Shown here one piece after another: positions 37,639-46,281 of a stretch of DNA of 64,000 bases. The first letter of the stretch is position 1, and the number at the start of each line of letters is the position of its first letter. A model generated the notes under the pieces. That model searched no databases and was not told the DNA's origin. It saw only the letters and a list, made by a program, of their open reading frames with translations. The stretch is from assembly GCF_900116435.1 (NCBI RefSeq), contig NZ_FPAZ01000003.1:1225-65224 (forward strand), read 5' to 3'. The DNA comes from Pseudoalteromonas lipolytica. GTDB taxonomy: Bacteria; Pseudomonadota; Gammaproteobacteria; Enterobacterales; Alteromonadaceae. A program made the translations under genes and the position numbers.

Positions 37639-38706
37639 CTAGCTAGGAGTAAGGTCGACCTGCTTCGATGACCAGGCATTAATTAGTGCTTTAACAAGCG
37701 ATGCCAGCGGTATCGCAAAAAACACGCCCCAGAATCCCCATAAGCCACCAAAAAATAAAACCGCAACGATTATAAATACAGGATTCAAATCAACAGCTTC
37801 CGAAAATAACAGCGGAACTAACACATTGCCATCGAGCGCCTGAATAACCCCATAAATAATAAGGATTGTCCAAAACTGGGTCTCTAAACCAAATTGGAAT
37901 AGCGCAACAGCCGCAACCGGAATCGTTACCAAAGCAGCGCCAACAAATGGAATAAGCACCGATAAGCCCACTAAAACGCCAAGTAATGCTGCATAACGTA
38001 AATCAAGCACCGCAAATGCAATAAATGAAGCAGTACCGACAATTAAAATTTCAAACACCTTGCCACGAATGTAATTCATGATTTGCTGATTCATCTCTTG
38101 CCATACTTGGATGATAAGGCGGCGTTGTTTTGGAATTAATCGTTCAGCACTTTGTGTTAATTCTTGCTTGTCTTTAAGCATAAAGAAAACTAACAGTGGC
38201 ACCAAAATCAGATAAATAAGCCAAGCAGCCACATCTTTTAACGACGTTAACGAAACCGACAGCGCAAGTTGACCAAATTCAATCACTTTTGCTTCAACGC
38301 TACTGACTATCGACTTAACTTGTTCAGAGGTAATTAAACTGGGGTAATCTTCAGGTAAATGTAGTAGCAGTGCTTTCCCTTTTTCTATCATGTAGGGGGT
38401 TTCTTGCACTAAATTACTGGTTTGCTGCCAAAGTACAGGCCCCATTCCAATTAAAATCATGATCATCAAACCGCTAAATAACAGCATCACTAAAATAGAG
38501 GCCGTAAAGCGCTTCATACCTAACTTTTCTAAATGAACAACAGGCCAATCAAGTAAATATGCAATGACCAGCGCAACCAGCACCGGCACAATAAGAGAGC
38601 CAAAAAAGTAAAACAGCGCCACCGTTGCAATTAGCAGCAACAATAAGGTGACCGAATGGGGGTCGGAAAATTTATTTTCGTACCAAGCTTTTACATATTC
38701 AAACAC
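37639..38706 (-). CDS. perM: AI-2E/PerM family membrane protein
   Basis: About 355 residues with eight hydrophobic segments in the usual PerM pattern: two pairs near the N-terminus, a central soluble part (residues about 90-150), then LLGVLVGLSVLIPFVGAALVTIP and LFFGGLWGFWGVFFAIPLASL near the end. I prefer the GTG at 38706 because GGAG lies 7 nt upstream; a GTG at 38730 would overlap the TusA-like gene by 32 bp and has no spaced site. The family exports small molecules or ions; the substrate is unknown. As in E. coli it lies next to bepA in divergent orientation. Confidence 0.85.
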   Translation of the reverse strand: MFEYVKAWYENKFSDPHSVTLLLLLIATVALFYFFGSLIVPVLVALVIAYLLDWPVVHLEKLGMKRFTASILVMLLFSGLMIMILIGMGPVLWQQTSNLVQETPYMIEKGKALLLHLPEDYPSLITSEQVKSIVSSVEAKVIEFGQLALSVSLTSLKDVAAWLIYLILVPLLVFFMLKDKQELTQSAERLIPKQRRLIIQVWQEMNQQIMNYIRGKVFEILIVGTASFIAFAVLDLRYAALLGVLVGLSVLIPFVGAALVTIPVAAVALFQFGLETQFWTILIIYGVIQALDGNVLVPLLFSEAVDLNPVFIIVAVLFFGGLWGFWGVFFAIPLASLVKALINAWSSKQVDLTPS

Positions 38707-38917
38707 GAATTGGCTCCACAATGAGTACACCTAATTTTAGGTCAATTTTAAAATGGTAATGATGTTTTTCTAAAAATCGCTGCATATCCTCACTCGACTC
38801 AGCAGCATTAAATGTAAAAGTAACTGATTGATTGGCAGATACTGCCTTATTTAACCCTAATTTAAACTGAATAAACTGTTGCGGGCATTTAAATGGCCGC
38901 AAATCACACATCAACAT
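38699..38917 (-). CDS. TusA/SirA-like small sulfurtransferase
   Basis: 72 residues with the LRPFKCPQQFIQFKLGL motif, corresponding to the CPxP sulfur-carrier cysteine region of TusA (here CPQQ, so the second Pro is lost), and a two-strand C-terminus. It may accept persulfide sulfur; a donor could be the desulfurase fusion 1.2 kb downstream, although that link is inference. Overlaps the perM start by about 8 bp. Confidence 0.7.
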   Translation of the reverse strand: MLMCDLRPFKCPQQFIQFKLGLNKAVSANQSVTFTFNAAESSEDMQRFLEKHHYHFKIDLKLGVLIVEPIRV

Positions 38918-39074
38918 AACGAATCAACTACGTAATTTATATGAATAATAAGTATTAGATCACAGCACTCATTAAAAAATAAGTCTTTATAATGAGTAAT
39001 AAATCATTTTTTTTCTTAAAACACGCAAAGCAATAGTTTATCCTTATCGGATACCGGATAGTAAAGGAAACACG

Positions 39075-39740
39075 ATGCCTGGCTCGCATAATAAAGCGCA
39101 ATTACCAGCGAATCCAACTCTTAAAGAGATTAATTGGTTTAAAAAACAAATAAACTGGGGGGAATTGCCTCCATTTTATCACATGGTGGCATCTTCGGTC
39201 AGCGAATCGGAAGGTATTTTAGATCATGGTTTTGACAATGCAGTAAAGCGGCTTATCGACCCGCGAAATTGGAATCTTGATATACTTGATGGACACGAAA
39301 CAGAATTAGGCGAAATAGTGTGTAATAATAAGCCGCGCCTTGCTTTGCACCAAAGCTTCACGGACCGAGGGTTCGAGCTGTGGGCTTATCCTTATGCAAA
39401 AGATGTCACGGTCGATCAGTATATTAAAGATAATCGCTTTATGGAGTTTCGTGTGTGGGATCCACATACTATGAAAAATCTGATTCGTATCAATCAGCTA
39501 CATAAATTTATTGCATTTTACTTTGAACGAGGCGATAAAGCAGATAAAGCACTGATCCTTCATGCTCATAAAGTTGTGCATAAAATCATAACTTTTTTAC
39601 AACGGGAGTTGAACGTTGTTAAGCTAGATGGAGTCACAATAAAAGATTTCTATCAATTGTGCGAAAAAGATAGCCGTGCATGCAGCGACGAAATTGATAT
39701 AGCCAAAGTCATGCTAGGTGAACAAATCAACAAGGAATAA
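39075..39740 (+). CDS. Hypothetical protein upstream of bepA
   Basis: 221 residues, soluble, no signal peptide, rich in Trp, His and charged residues. GGAAACACG lies just before the start ATG. I recognise no domain. INWFKKQINWGELPPFYHM, DPRNWNLDILDGHE and LHQSFTDRGFELWAYPYA are features to search with. It ends 1 bp before the bepA start codon, which suggests co-transcription with bepA. Confidence 0.7.
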   Translation: MPGSHNKAQLPANPTLKEINWFKKQINWGELPPFYHMVASSVSESEGILDHGFDNAVKRLIDPRNWNLDILDGHETELGEIVCNNKPRLALHQSFTDRGFELWAYPYAKDVTVDQYIKDNRFMEFRVWDPHTMKNLIRINQLHKFIAFYFERGDKADKALILHAHKVVHKIITFLQRELNVVKLDGVTIKDFYQLCEKDSRACSDEIDIAKVMLGEQINKE

Positions 39741-39741
39741 A

Positions 39742-41199
39742 ATGCGAATAAAATCAGCCTTTATTACACTATGCAGTGCATTATTAACGTTTTCGATACT
39801 GCATAGTGAGCCGTTGAAGGCACAAACAAATTTTAAGCTTCCAGATTTAGGTACCTCAGCACTGCAAGCATTGCCGATTGAAAAAGAGCAAGCAATCGGC
39901 GAAGTTATGATGATGCAAATTCGCGGCTCATCCCCTGTCGTATCTGATCCGGTACTTGATGAATACCTCACCACTTTAGGCCGTCGATTGGTGGCCAATG
40001 CCAATGATGTGCGTTTCCCCTTTTCATTTTTTTGGATCGACAACCCCGAAATAAATGCGTTTGCTTTTTACGGTGGTCATGTTGGTGTACACACGGGTCT
40101 CATTGCACAAGCCGATAATGAAAGTCAATTTGCCTCGGTATTAGGTCACGAGATTGCACACGTAACACAACGCCACTTAGCGCGTCGTATTCAACAACAA
40201 CAAGACAATAATGCTTTAACCATTGCCGGTATGATTGCAGGTATTTTAGCAACCGTCGTTGCTCCCGATGCCGGTATTGCTATTATTTCAGCTAACCAAA
40301 CACAAGCGGCATTTAGCCAACTAACACACAGCCGAGCTGCAGAACAAGAGGCAGACCGTATTGGTATGCAAACACTCAATAATGCCGGCTTCGATCCGCG
40401 CCAATCGAGTGAATTTTTAACTAAACTGGCTGCACAAATTCGTTACAAGTATAAGCCACCGGCGTTTTTGTTAACTCACCCATTACCTGAAAGCAGGGTG
40501 TCTGATGTTCGCCTACGTGCCGAGCAATATCCAAAAAAACATTTCGAAGACAGCCTCGAGTTCAATTTAGCAAAAAGCCGAGTTATTGCTCGCTATTACC
40601 AGAAATCAAAAGCTGCTGAAGACTTATTTCGTAAGTTAATGCGTGAAAATACCGTACACAACACCGCACTGAAATACGGATTAGGCATTAGTTTGTTAGA
40701 TCAAAAAAAGCTGGATGAAGCAGCCAATATTCTTGAGCCTTTACTGAAGGAAGATCCTAAAAACCTATTTTATATCGACACCCACACTGATTTACTTATT
40801 GCACAAGGCAAAGCCGCTGAGGCTGTGACGTATTTAGCAAAACTGGATGTTGATAGGCCAAACAATCAAGTAATTACCCTAAACTACGCAAATGCAGCAA
40901 TTGAAGCAGAACAATACGAACTCGCTGAGCGTATTTTAAAATCGTTTTTATTAGCAAAGCCAGAACATAACTTAGGGAAGCAATTAATTGCCTCTGTTTA
41001 TAAAAAACAAGAAAATATGGCGTCATATCATGAAGCAAATGCCGATGTACTTGCCCAGTATGGAGCCTATTTAAAAGCCGCTGACGAAATTCAAAAAGCG
41101 CTTAATTTTGTTGAGCCTGAAGAGCTCGTTAAGCAACAACGCTTAAAAGCACTTCTAACACAATATCGTCAACTGCAAAAAGAACTAGCGAGACTTTAA
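39742..41199 (+). CDS. bepA: M48-family metalloprotease/chaperone BepA
   Basis: 485 residues from MRIKSAF, chosen because AAGGA lies 8 bp upstream and the previous gene ends 1 bp before. Signal peptide about 1-28. The zinc site is HEIAH (136-140) with a downstream Glu in RAAEQEADR. The C-terminal third is TPR repeats (about 285-470). BepA acts in the periplasm on stalled LptD and BAM substrates. perM divergent and an ArsC-like gene downstream reproduce the E. coli yfgO/yfgC/yfgD neighbourhood. Confidence 0.93.
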   Translation: MRIKSAFITLCSALLTFSILHSEPLKAQTNFKLPDLGTSALQALPIEKEQAIGEVMMMQIRGSSPVVSDPVLDEYLTTLGRRLVANANDVRFPFSFFWIDNPEINAFAFYGGHVGVHTGLIAQADNESQFASVLGHEIAHVTQRHLARRIQQQQDNNALTIAGMIAGILATVVAPDAGIAIISANQTQAAFSQLTHSRAAEQEADRIGMQTLNNAGFDPRQSSEFLTKLAAQIRYKYKPPAFLLTHPLPESRVSDVRLRAEQYPKKHFEDSLEFNLAKSRVIARYYQKSKAAEDLFRKLMRENTVHNTALKYGLGISLLDQKKLDEAANILEPLLKEDPKNLFYIDTHTDLLIAQGKAAEAVTYLAKLDVDRPNNQVITLNYANAAIEAEQYELAERILKSFLLAKPEHNLGKQLIASVYKKQENMASYHEANADVLAQYGAYLKAADEIQKALNFVEPEELVKQQRLKALLTQYRQLQKELARL

Positions 41200-41254
41200 G
41201 TCTCGCCACGCTTGCCCTAAAATAAACCAAATTCATAAATTTAGAGAACACACC

Positions 41255-41602
41255 ATGTCTGTTACTATTTATCATAACCCACGTTGTTCAAAGTCACGTG
41301 AGACACTTGCCCTACTCGAAAGCAATAACGTACAACCTACCGTGGTTGAATACTTAAAAACGCCACTAGATGAAGCGCAAATCGCAACGCTTGTAGACCA
41401 GCTTGGTTTTTCTTCTGCGCGAGAATTAATGCGCACCAAAGAAGATATCTATAAAGAACTTGATTTAAAGAACGAGCAAGATGAAAGCAAACTGCGTGCT
41501 GCAATGGTTGCTAATCCTAAATTAATTGAGCGTCCAATTGTTGTAAATAACAACAAAGCAGCCCTAGGTCGTCCACCTGAAAACGTATTAAGCGTGCTTT
41601 AA
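41255..41602 (+). CDS. ArsC-like arsenate reductase family protein (YfgD type)
   Basis: 115 residues, thioredoxin-like ArsC/Spx fold. Cys11 in YHNPRCSKSRETL is the catalytic cysteine, and ERPIVV closes the fold. It is annotated as glutaredoxin-dependent arsenate reductase by homology, but the place after bepA corresponds to E. coli YfgD, whose arsenate role is unproven. No ars operon is nearby. It overlaps wrbA by one base. Confidence 0.88.
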   Translation: MSVTIYHNPRCSKSRETLALLESNNVQPTVVEYLKTPLDEAQIATLVDQLGFSSARELMRTKEDIYKELDLKNEQDESKLRAAMVANPKLIERPIVVNNNKAALGRPPENVLSVL

Positions 41603-42156
41603 TGACAACCAATATTGTTGTTTTATACCACTCAAGCCATGGTTCTTTAGAAGCTATGGCCCATGAGATTTGCGATGCCATTGAGCAGCAAGGGGCAAAC
41701 GCCTTATTGCGTACGTTTGTACAACGTCAACCGCACGACATCGTGATCAGTAAAGAGGATTTGATTAACTGTGATGGCCTTGCGTTTGGCACTCCTACAC
41801 GCTTTGGTATGATGGCCTCACAAGCAAAAAGCTTTTGGGAAACAACAAGCGATTTATGGCTTAAAGGCCAGCTGATTGATAAACCTGCTTGTGTCTTCTC
41901 GTCATCAAGTAGTATGCATGGCGGAAACGAAGCCACACTGCTTAATTTATCATTACCACTGTTACATCACGGTATGATGTTGCTTGGTGTTCCCTATGAC
42001 GTACCTGAACTGCTTGGCACCGAAACAGGGGGTACGCCTTATGGCGCAACACATGTCGCGGGTAGTAATAACAGCAATATTCTAAGTAAAGACGAAATAA
42101 AAATTTGTCAGAGTGTTGGAAAACGTCTGGCACTGATTGCGAGTAAATTACAATGA
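41602..42156 (+). CDS. wrbA: NAD(P)H:quinone oxidoreductase, WrbA family
   Basis: 184 residues, somewhat shorter than the usual near-200. Flavodoxin-like FMN loops are seen in YHSSHGSLEAMAHEI (about 9-23) and GTPTRFGMMASQ (about 63-74), with a closing ETGGTPYGATH. It should reduce quinones by two electrons. The start overlaps the ArsC-like stop (TAATG) and the stop overlaps the DUF2069 start (ATGA), so the three are one operon. Confidence 0.9.
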   Translation: MTTNIVVLYHSSHGSLEAMAHEICDAIEQQGANALLRTFVQRQPHDIVISKEDLINCDGLAFGTPTRFGMMASQAKSFWETTSDLWLKGQLIDKPACVFSSSSSMHGGNEATLLNLSLPLLHHGMMLLGVPYDVPELLGTETGGTPYGATHVAGSNNSNILSKDEIKICQSVGKRLALIASKLQ

Positions 42157-42614
42157 GCTCAGAGTCTGAGTTAAACCACCCTGTAGCCAAAAAGCCGATT
42201 ACAAAGCGTTTTCAACGTTTTGCATTAATTGGTTACATTGGTTTATTAATTTTAATGCCAATTTGGTTGTTTTTAATTGCACCACGAGAAGGCCACAGCA
42301 ACGCATTTATATTTGTTGTTTATATTGCGCCATTGCTATTGCCATTAAAAGGAATTATTCAAGACAAGCCCTACACCTACGCATGGGCTAACTTTATTGT
42401 CATGTTCTATTTTATTCATGGCTTTACCTTGCTTTGGGTAGCCCAAGATCAGCTTATTTGGGTGTTACTTGAGTTAACCTTTGCAAGCCTCATGTTTATT
42501 GGTTGCACTTATTATGCACGCCATAGAGGGCAAGAGTTAGGATTGAAAATTCGTAAGCTCAAAGAAGAGTTAGCAGAAGAAAAAGCCGCCCACGAAAGCG
42601 AGTCTAAAAAATAG
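42153..42614 (+). CDS. DUF2069 family inner membrane protein
   Basis: 153 residues with four TM helices (about 25-43, 50-65, 75-95, 99-117) and a highly charged C-terminal tail (LKIRKLKEELAEEKAAHE). This is the DUF2069 layout; function is unknown. Last gene of the ArsC-like/wrbA operon, followed by a strong terminator. Confidence 0.82.
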   Translation: MSSESELNHPVAKKPITKRFQRFALIGYIGLLILMPIWLFLIAPREGHSNAFIFVVYIAPLLLPLKGIIQDKPYTYAWANFIVMFYFIHGFTLLWVAQDQLIWVLLELTFASLMFIGCTYYARHRGQELGLKIRKLKEELAEEKAAHESESKK

Positions 42615-42647
42615 CAAAAACGGCAACCAAGGTTGCCGTTTTTTTAT
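42615..42647 (+). terminator. Terminator after DUF2069
   Basis: CGGCAACC-AA-GGTTGCCG followed by TTTTTTT, and preceded by AAAAA, so it could work on both strands. Confidence 0.9.
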
Positions 42648-42681
42648 TGAAATAAAAGCGGAAACTCCACACTTCTGTACT

Positions 42682-42899
42682 TATCCCAATTCAATTCGGT
42701 TAATTAAATGAGCAGTGTTGAGGCTAAATCGTCGCTGATAACAAAGCAAAAAAAATCGTTATTTAGTTGTTCTCGGCAATGGTTCCTGCATTGCTCTACC
42801 TCCTGCATCCATGCAGTCGTAAATCAGCAATTTTTAACGCAGATAGCGACAGGTTAAACCCTCAAAATGATTAAGTATTATTACGAATTAATGGTATTA
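42682..42899. repeat. Palindromic intergenic repeat, copy D
   Basis: Left end TATCCCAATTCAATTCGGTT with a diverged AGTGTTGAGGC arm; right end CCTCAAAATGATTAAG and TAATGGTATTA. The long central part with CTCGGCAATGG, CTACCTCCTGCATCCATG is present. The TTA at the right end is the stop codon of the ankyrin protein gene on the minus strand. Confidence 0.9.
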
Positions 42900-44282
42900 A
42901 ACAAGCTCTGAAAGTGTCGCTAATGCCACAATGCTTGCCAAACCAACTTGTGCGATCAAACTAAACAACGAAAACATACGCAGTAGAAAGAGTCCCCAAG
43001 GGTGGCGTAAATGTGGGTAAAGCGCGCAACGCTTTAAGCTCGTTGCAAAGAAAAAGCACATGATGGCAAGCAAGGTAAAGCTCAGCGTTAATTCACTTTT
43101 TATAGCAATGCTATCATCAAAAAAGAAGAACAACTGCACAGGGAAAAGCAAAGTGACGATGGCATGCAGCAAATGCACTTTTTTCACACGTTCGAACTGC
43201 CCTTCTGGTGAAAGTTCTTTAATCCCAAAATCGCGCTCTAGGCATTTTACCAAGTTATCTGCTTTTATACTGACGGCTAAGCGATAACAACTTAAACCTT
43301 CGTTATTACGGACACGAAAATCAAACCCCGATTTTAACAAAAACACTAACAAAGGTTCACTTTGGGCAAACACGGCATAATGTAATGCGGTATTACCTTT
43401 GTTATCTTGTCGCGTTTTATCTTGATGTTCGAGTATCGTTTCAACAACATTTACGTAGCCTTTTTCTATCGCCCACATAAACGCTGTTTTACCGTTTTCG
43501 TCAGCAAGTGTGCCTGTTGCCCCTTGCTCAATAAAGCGCTTTGCCATTGTTTGCTTTGCACTTTCATGACTTAAATGCGCTAACAGCGCTTGCTCAAGTA
43601 ACGCGACAGAATCAACGTCTGGCGAGACCAACTTCAATAACGTAAAGTAGTCTTCCCCTTGCGCGACTTTATCTGCTGCAAGGCTGGTTAAATGTTCCAG
43701 GTCAGCAACCGTTTCAGGGATAAAGCCACTAAGACGGTCTCTAAAATCCACTTCAGTCCACAGCTCAAGTACGTCTTGTGCAGACATTTTTGCACCTTGA
43801 TTCAGCACATGCTCAATCACCGTAAAATAACGACGATTGAATAGCTGGTGAATAAGTGTAATCGGTGTTTTAACCGCTGATTGCGCAAATGCACTGGCGT
43901 ATTTTTCAAGACGCTGGCAGAGCATAAGTACAAGGCTTTCTGGGGTGTAATCGTTGTCTAGAAAATGCGTTTTCATTGCATTTATATAGTGCTGCGCAGA
44001 TTCATCAAACTCAGAAATATGCTGAAAGTAGCACTCTTCAAAAGGCTCAAGCGGTGTTAACCAAGTAAGGTAATAAATAGGTGGCAGAACCGTCGTGCAC
44101 ACACCGTCATCTTCATTTGTTGAACGACATGCAGGCCAAGCTTCTAAAGCATCTAAAATATAAGCCCCGTTTTGCTCAGCTAATCCTTTGATCAGTAACG
44201 GGTATTCCTTCGGCCAAATCAGTACATTTTCCATTAAAAAAACACAACTCCGCTGCACATTATTCGAGGTCTTATTAAGCAC
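42897..44282 (-). CDS. Ankyrin-repeat protein with C-terminal membrane region
   Basis: 461 residues from a GTG; an ATG start (MENVLIW, 44234) is equally plausible. The N-terminal half is helical without known motif. Ankyrin repeats cover about 240-345 (ENGKTAFMWAIEKGYVNVV, KGNTALHYAVFAQSEPLLVFLL). After a linker there are three TM helices (about 370-390, 395-412, 434-458). It is probably anchored in the inner membrane with the repeats in the cytoplasm, binding an unknown partner. The stop codon is supplied by repeat copy D. Confidence 0.8.
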   Translation of the reverse strand: MLNKTSNNVQRSCVFLMENVLIWPKEYPLLIKGLAEQNGAYILDALEAWPACRSTNEDDGVCTTVLPPIYYLTWLTPLEPFEECYFQHISEFDESAQHYINAMKTHFLDNDYTPESLVLMLCQRLEKYASAFAQSAVKTPITLIHQLFNRRYFTVIEHVLNQGAKMSAQDVLELWTEVDFRDRLSGFIPETVADLEHLTSLAADKVAQGEDYFTLLKLVSPDVDSVALLEQALLAHLSHESAKQTMAKRFIEQGATGTLADENGKTAFMWAIEKGYVNVVETILEHQDKTRQDNKGNTALHYAVFAQSEPLLVFLLKSGFDFRVRNNEGLSCYRLAVSIKADNLVKCLERDFGIKELSPEGQFERVKKVHLLHAIVTLLFPVQLFFFFDDSIAIKSELTLSFTLLAIMCFFFATSLKRCALYPHLRHPWGLFLLRMFSLFSLIAQVGLASIVALATLSELV

Positions 44283-44490
44283 TCAGTTATAACAAAATAT
44301 AACTGACACTGAGCTTAATATTGCGACCAAAAAACGAGTATCTTGACAGATACTTAGGTTAATAAGAAAAGTAGCTTGATTCTACCACAGAGGGTACGAG
44401 GTGCTAGCGCAAAGTAGGTGATTTTTAAAGAAAATAGAAAAGCAGTTGCACACACACGGAGCACACTGCTTGGTTGGAGACTATATAAAC

Positions 44491-45084
44491 TTATTTACTG
44501 GCTAATTCGTGTGTTACTTGGTCGATGCCTACTTGGCTAATGCGTTGCAATACTTCTTTTTGCTTTGCACTTAAGAGCGAAATACCTTCAGCAACGATAT
44601 CGTAAACTTTCCATTGCTTGTCTTTACCTTGACGCAACTTAAAGTGTAAATCAATGGCTGGGGCATTATCATCAACAATTTGCGTTTTCACTGTTGCATA
44701 ATCACCATCGACTAACTGAGATTGATCGAAAATAACTTTTTGGCCAGTGTACTTCATAAGCGCACCCGCATAAGTCACCGTTAAATAATGCTCAACAGCA
44801 GCAATAAACTCAACAGCCTGTTCGCGGCGTAAACCTTTAATATGCTTACCTAGCAGTTTGTAAGATACAAATTTAATATCCATGTGTGGCAGTAAACGTT
44901 GCTCTACAATACTGCTCATTGCTTCAGGGCTTGCATCACCTTTGGCATTCACATTGGCGATATCAACAAATAAATCGGCTGTTACTGATTCTAATAACTG
45001 CTTTGGCGAACTCACATTACTGGCGCTTACACTGGCCGTAAAGAGTGTTGCAATTAGCAAGAATGAATTAACTAATCTGGTCAT
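44491..45084 (-). CDS. MlaC/Ttg2D-like periplasmic phospholipid-binding protein
   Basis: 197 residues with a signal peptide (about 1-21, SVSA|SNV). The pattern ADLFVDIANV..VEQRLLPHMDIKFVSYKLLGKH..REQAVEFIAAVEHYLTVTYA..VIFDQ is typical of MlaC. MlaC shuttles phospholipid between the outer membrane and the MlaFEDB transporter. No mlaFEDB genes are nearby, so it is an orphan copy. It is divergent from the PagL-like gene with a 237-bp spacer. Confidence 0.85.
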   Translation of the reverse strand: MTRLVNSFLLIATLFTASVSASNVSSPKQLLESVTADLFVDIANVNAKGDASPEAMSSIVEQRLLPHMDIKFVSYKLLGKHIKGLRREQAVEFIAAVEHYLTVTYAGALMKYTGQKVIFDQSQLVDGDYATVKTQIVDDNAPAIDLHFKLRQGKDKQWKVYDIVAEGISLLSAKQKEVLQRISQVGIDQVTHELASK

Positions 45085-45321
45085 TGTGTGTGCTTCTGGA
45101 TCAAAAAATTTTCGCTAATATACCGATTACGACCCCAAAGAAAAAGAACCAATACGACACCTTTTTAATGCCAAAATGACACCAATCAGTTTTTATTAGC
45201 ATTTTCATATAATTACTTCTAAAACCACGAGCCTGCACAGCGTCTGTGTATTTTCGCACATTGAAAACGGCCACCCCCTGCCCTTATCTACATTCTCACA
45301 GTCACAAAGAGAAGTACCGAT

Positions 45322-45858
45322 ATGAAAAAAATGCATCAATTAAAAATCCTCATACTTTGCGCAACGGCTTTGTTCGCAGGCCCGCTTTATGCAGCTTCAA
45401 ATCATGGTTATGCAATTGATTATATTCAAGGTGAAGGCGACGTGAAAGGCATTAAATTAGCCTACCAATATCATATCCCGAGCGAGAAATTACCACTCAA
45501 GTACGGCCGTTTATACTTCGAATCGAGTTTTAACATTTGGCAATACGGTAAAGAAAACAATCATCAAACTAACGTGGTGTTAGCAATGTCACCCGTGATT
45601 CAATACCCCGTGTTCAATGTTAAAGGTATACCGGTGTCGGTTGAGTTTGGTATAGGCGTCTCAATTTTAGATGACACCCACTTTGCAGGAAAAAATGTTA
45701 GCACTCACTACCAGTTTGAAGATAGGTTAGGCTTGGTTGCTGATTTAGGTGATAACCGTTCGTTAGCACTACGCTATTTACATTACTCTAATGCGGGATT
45801 CAAAAGCCCAAACCCTGGACTTGATTTTATTTCTCTTTCTTATGCAAAACGCTTTTAA
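45322..45858 (+). CDS. pagL: PagL-type acyloxyacyl hydrolase (lipid A 3-O-deacylase)
   Basis: 178 residues, signal peptide about 1-25, outer membrane beta-barrel ending in YAKRF. The catalytic pair is seen in LHYSNAGFKSPNPGLD as His154 and Ser156; at the position of the third catalytic residue, Glu in the Pseudomonas enzyme as I recall it, there is Asp168. The enzyme removes the 3-O-linked acyl chain from lipid A. The TAA stop merges into the left end of repeat copy E. Confidence 0.82.
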   Translation: MKKMHQLKILILCATALFAGPLYAASNHGYAIDYIQGEGDVKGIKLAYQYHIPSEKLPLKYGRLYFESSFNIWQYGKENNHQTNVVLAMSPVIQYPVFNVKGIPVSVEFGIGVSILDDTHFAGKNVSTHYQFEDRLGLVADLGDNRSLALRYLHYSNAGFKSPNPGLDFISLSYAKRF

Positions 45859-46067
45859 TACCATTGTGCTTAATTAAGAGGTCTATTTTGAGGCAATAAA
45901 ACCGCGTTGATAACAAGGCAAAAATTTAGTTATTTAGTTGTTCTCGGCAATTGCTCCTGCATTGATCTACCTCCTGCATCCATGCAGTCGTAAATCAGAC
46001 ATTTTTAACGCAGGTAGCGACTGGTTTGAACACTCAAAATGATTAAGTATTTTTGCGGATTGATATA
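45856..46067. repeat. Palindromic intergenic repeat, copy E
   Basis: Left end TAATACCATTGTGCTTAATT with GGTCTATTTTGAGGC; right end CTCAAAATGATTAAG and GCGGATTGATATA. Inner arms GTTGATAACAAGGC and GCAGGTAGCGAC pair. The first three bases are the stop codon of the pagL-like gene. This copy and copy B are closest to a family consensus on the left side. Confidence 0.92.
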
Positions 46068-46107
46068 AGTGCTACTATCTAGGTTGGTGAATTAGCTGAG
46101 TGTACCT

Positions 46108-46251
46108 ATGGAAACCTGGCAAAAAATTGCAATCGTCGTGGCCGTGTTTGGGGTTGTCATTGGCAACCTTGCTTTATTAAAACATGCAGCAAAAATGGAC
46201 TTTAAAAAGCCCGAAAAAAAAGACGAAAATGATCAAAAAAGCCCTGATTGA
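46108..46251 (+). CDS. DUF2897 family small membrane protein
   Basis: 47 residues beginning METWQKIAIVVAVFG. One TM helix (about 7-24) is followed by a charged tail (KMDFKKPEKKDENDQ). Length and layout fit the DUF2897 family of unknown function. The last codons and the TGA are inside the terminator stem, so the ribosome's arrival at the stop could affect termination. Confidence 0.7.
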   Translation: METWQKIAIVVAVFGVVIGNLALLKHAAKMDFKKPEKKDENDQKSPD

Positions 46252-46266
46252 TCAGGGCTTTTTGAT
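46235..46266. terminator. Bidirectional terminator overlapping the DUF2897 stop codon
   Basis: GCCCTGAT-TG-ATCAGGGC (46241-46258) with A-run before and TTTTTG after. Serves the convergent DUF2897 and YjiH-type genes. Confidence 0.88.
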
Positions 46267-46281
46267 TATGCGCTAACGAGT

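Noticed and set aside
38706..38730. Longer start of PerM (GTG at 38730)
   Set aside because: It overlaps the TusA-like gene by 32 bp and AGG abuts it with no spacing; the GTG at 38706 has GGAG at a normal distance.
41255..41602. Arsenic resistance locus
   Set aside because: Only an ArsC-like protein is present, in the bepA-yfgD context; no arsB/arsR/acr3.
44284..44305. CAGTTATA/TATAACTG inverted repeat before the ankyrin gene
   Set aside because: AT-only arms with no second copy and no T-run; could be an operator but nothing supports it.
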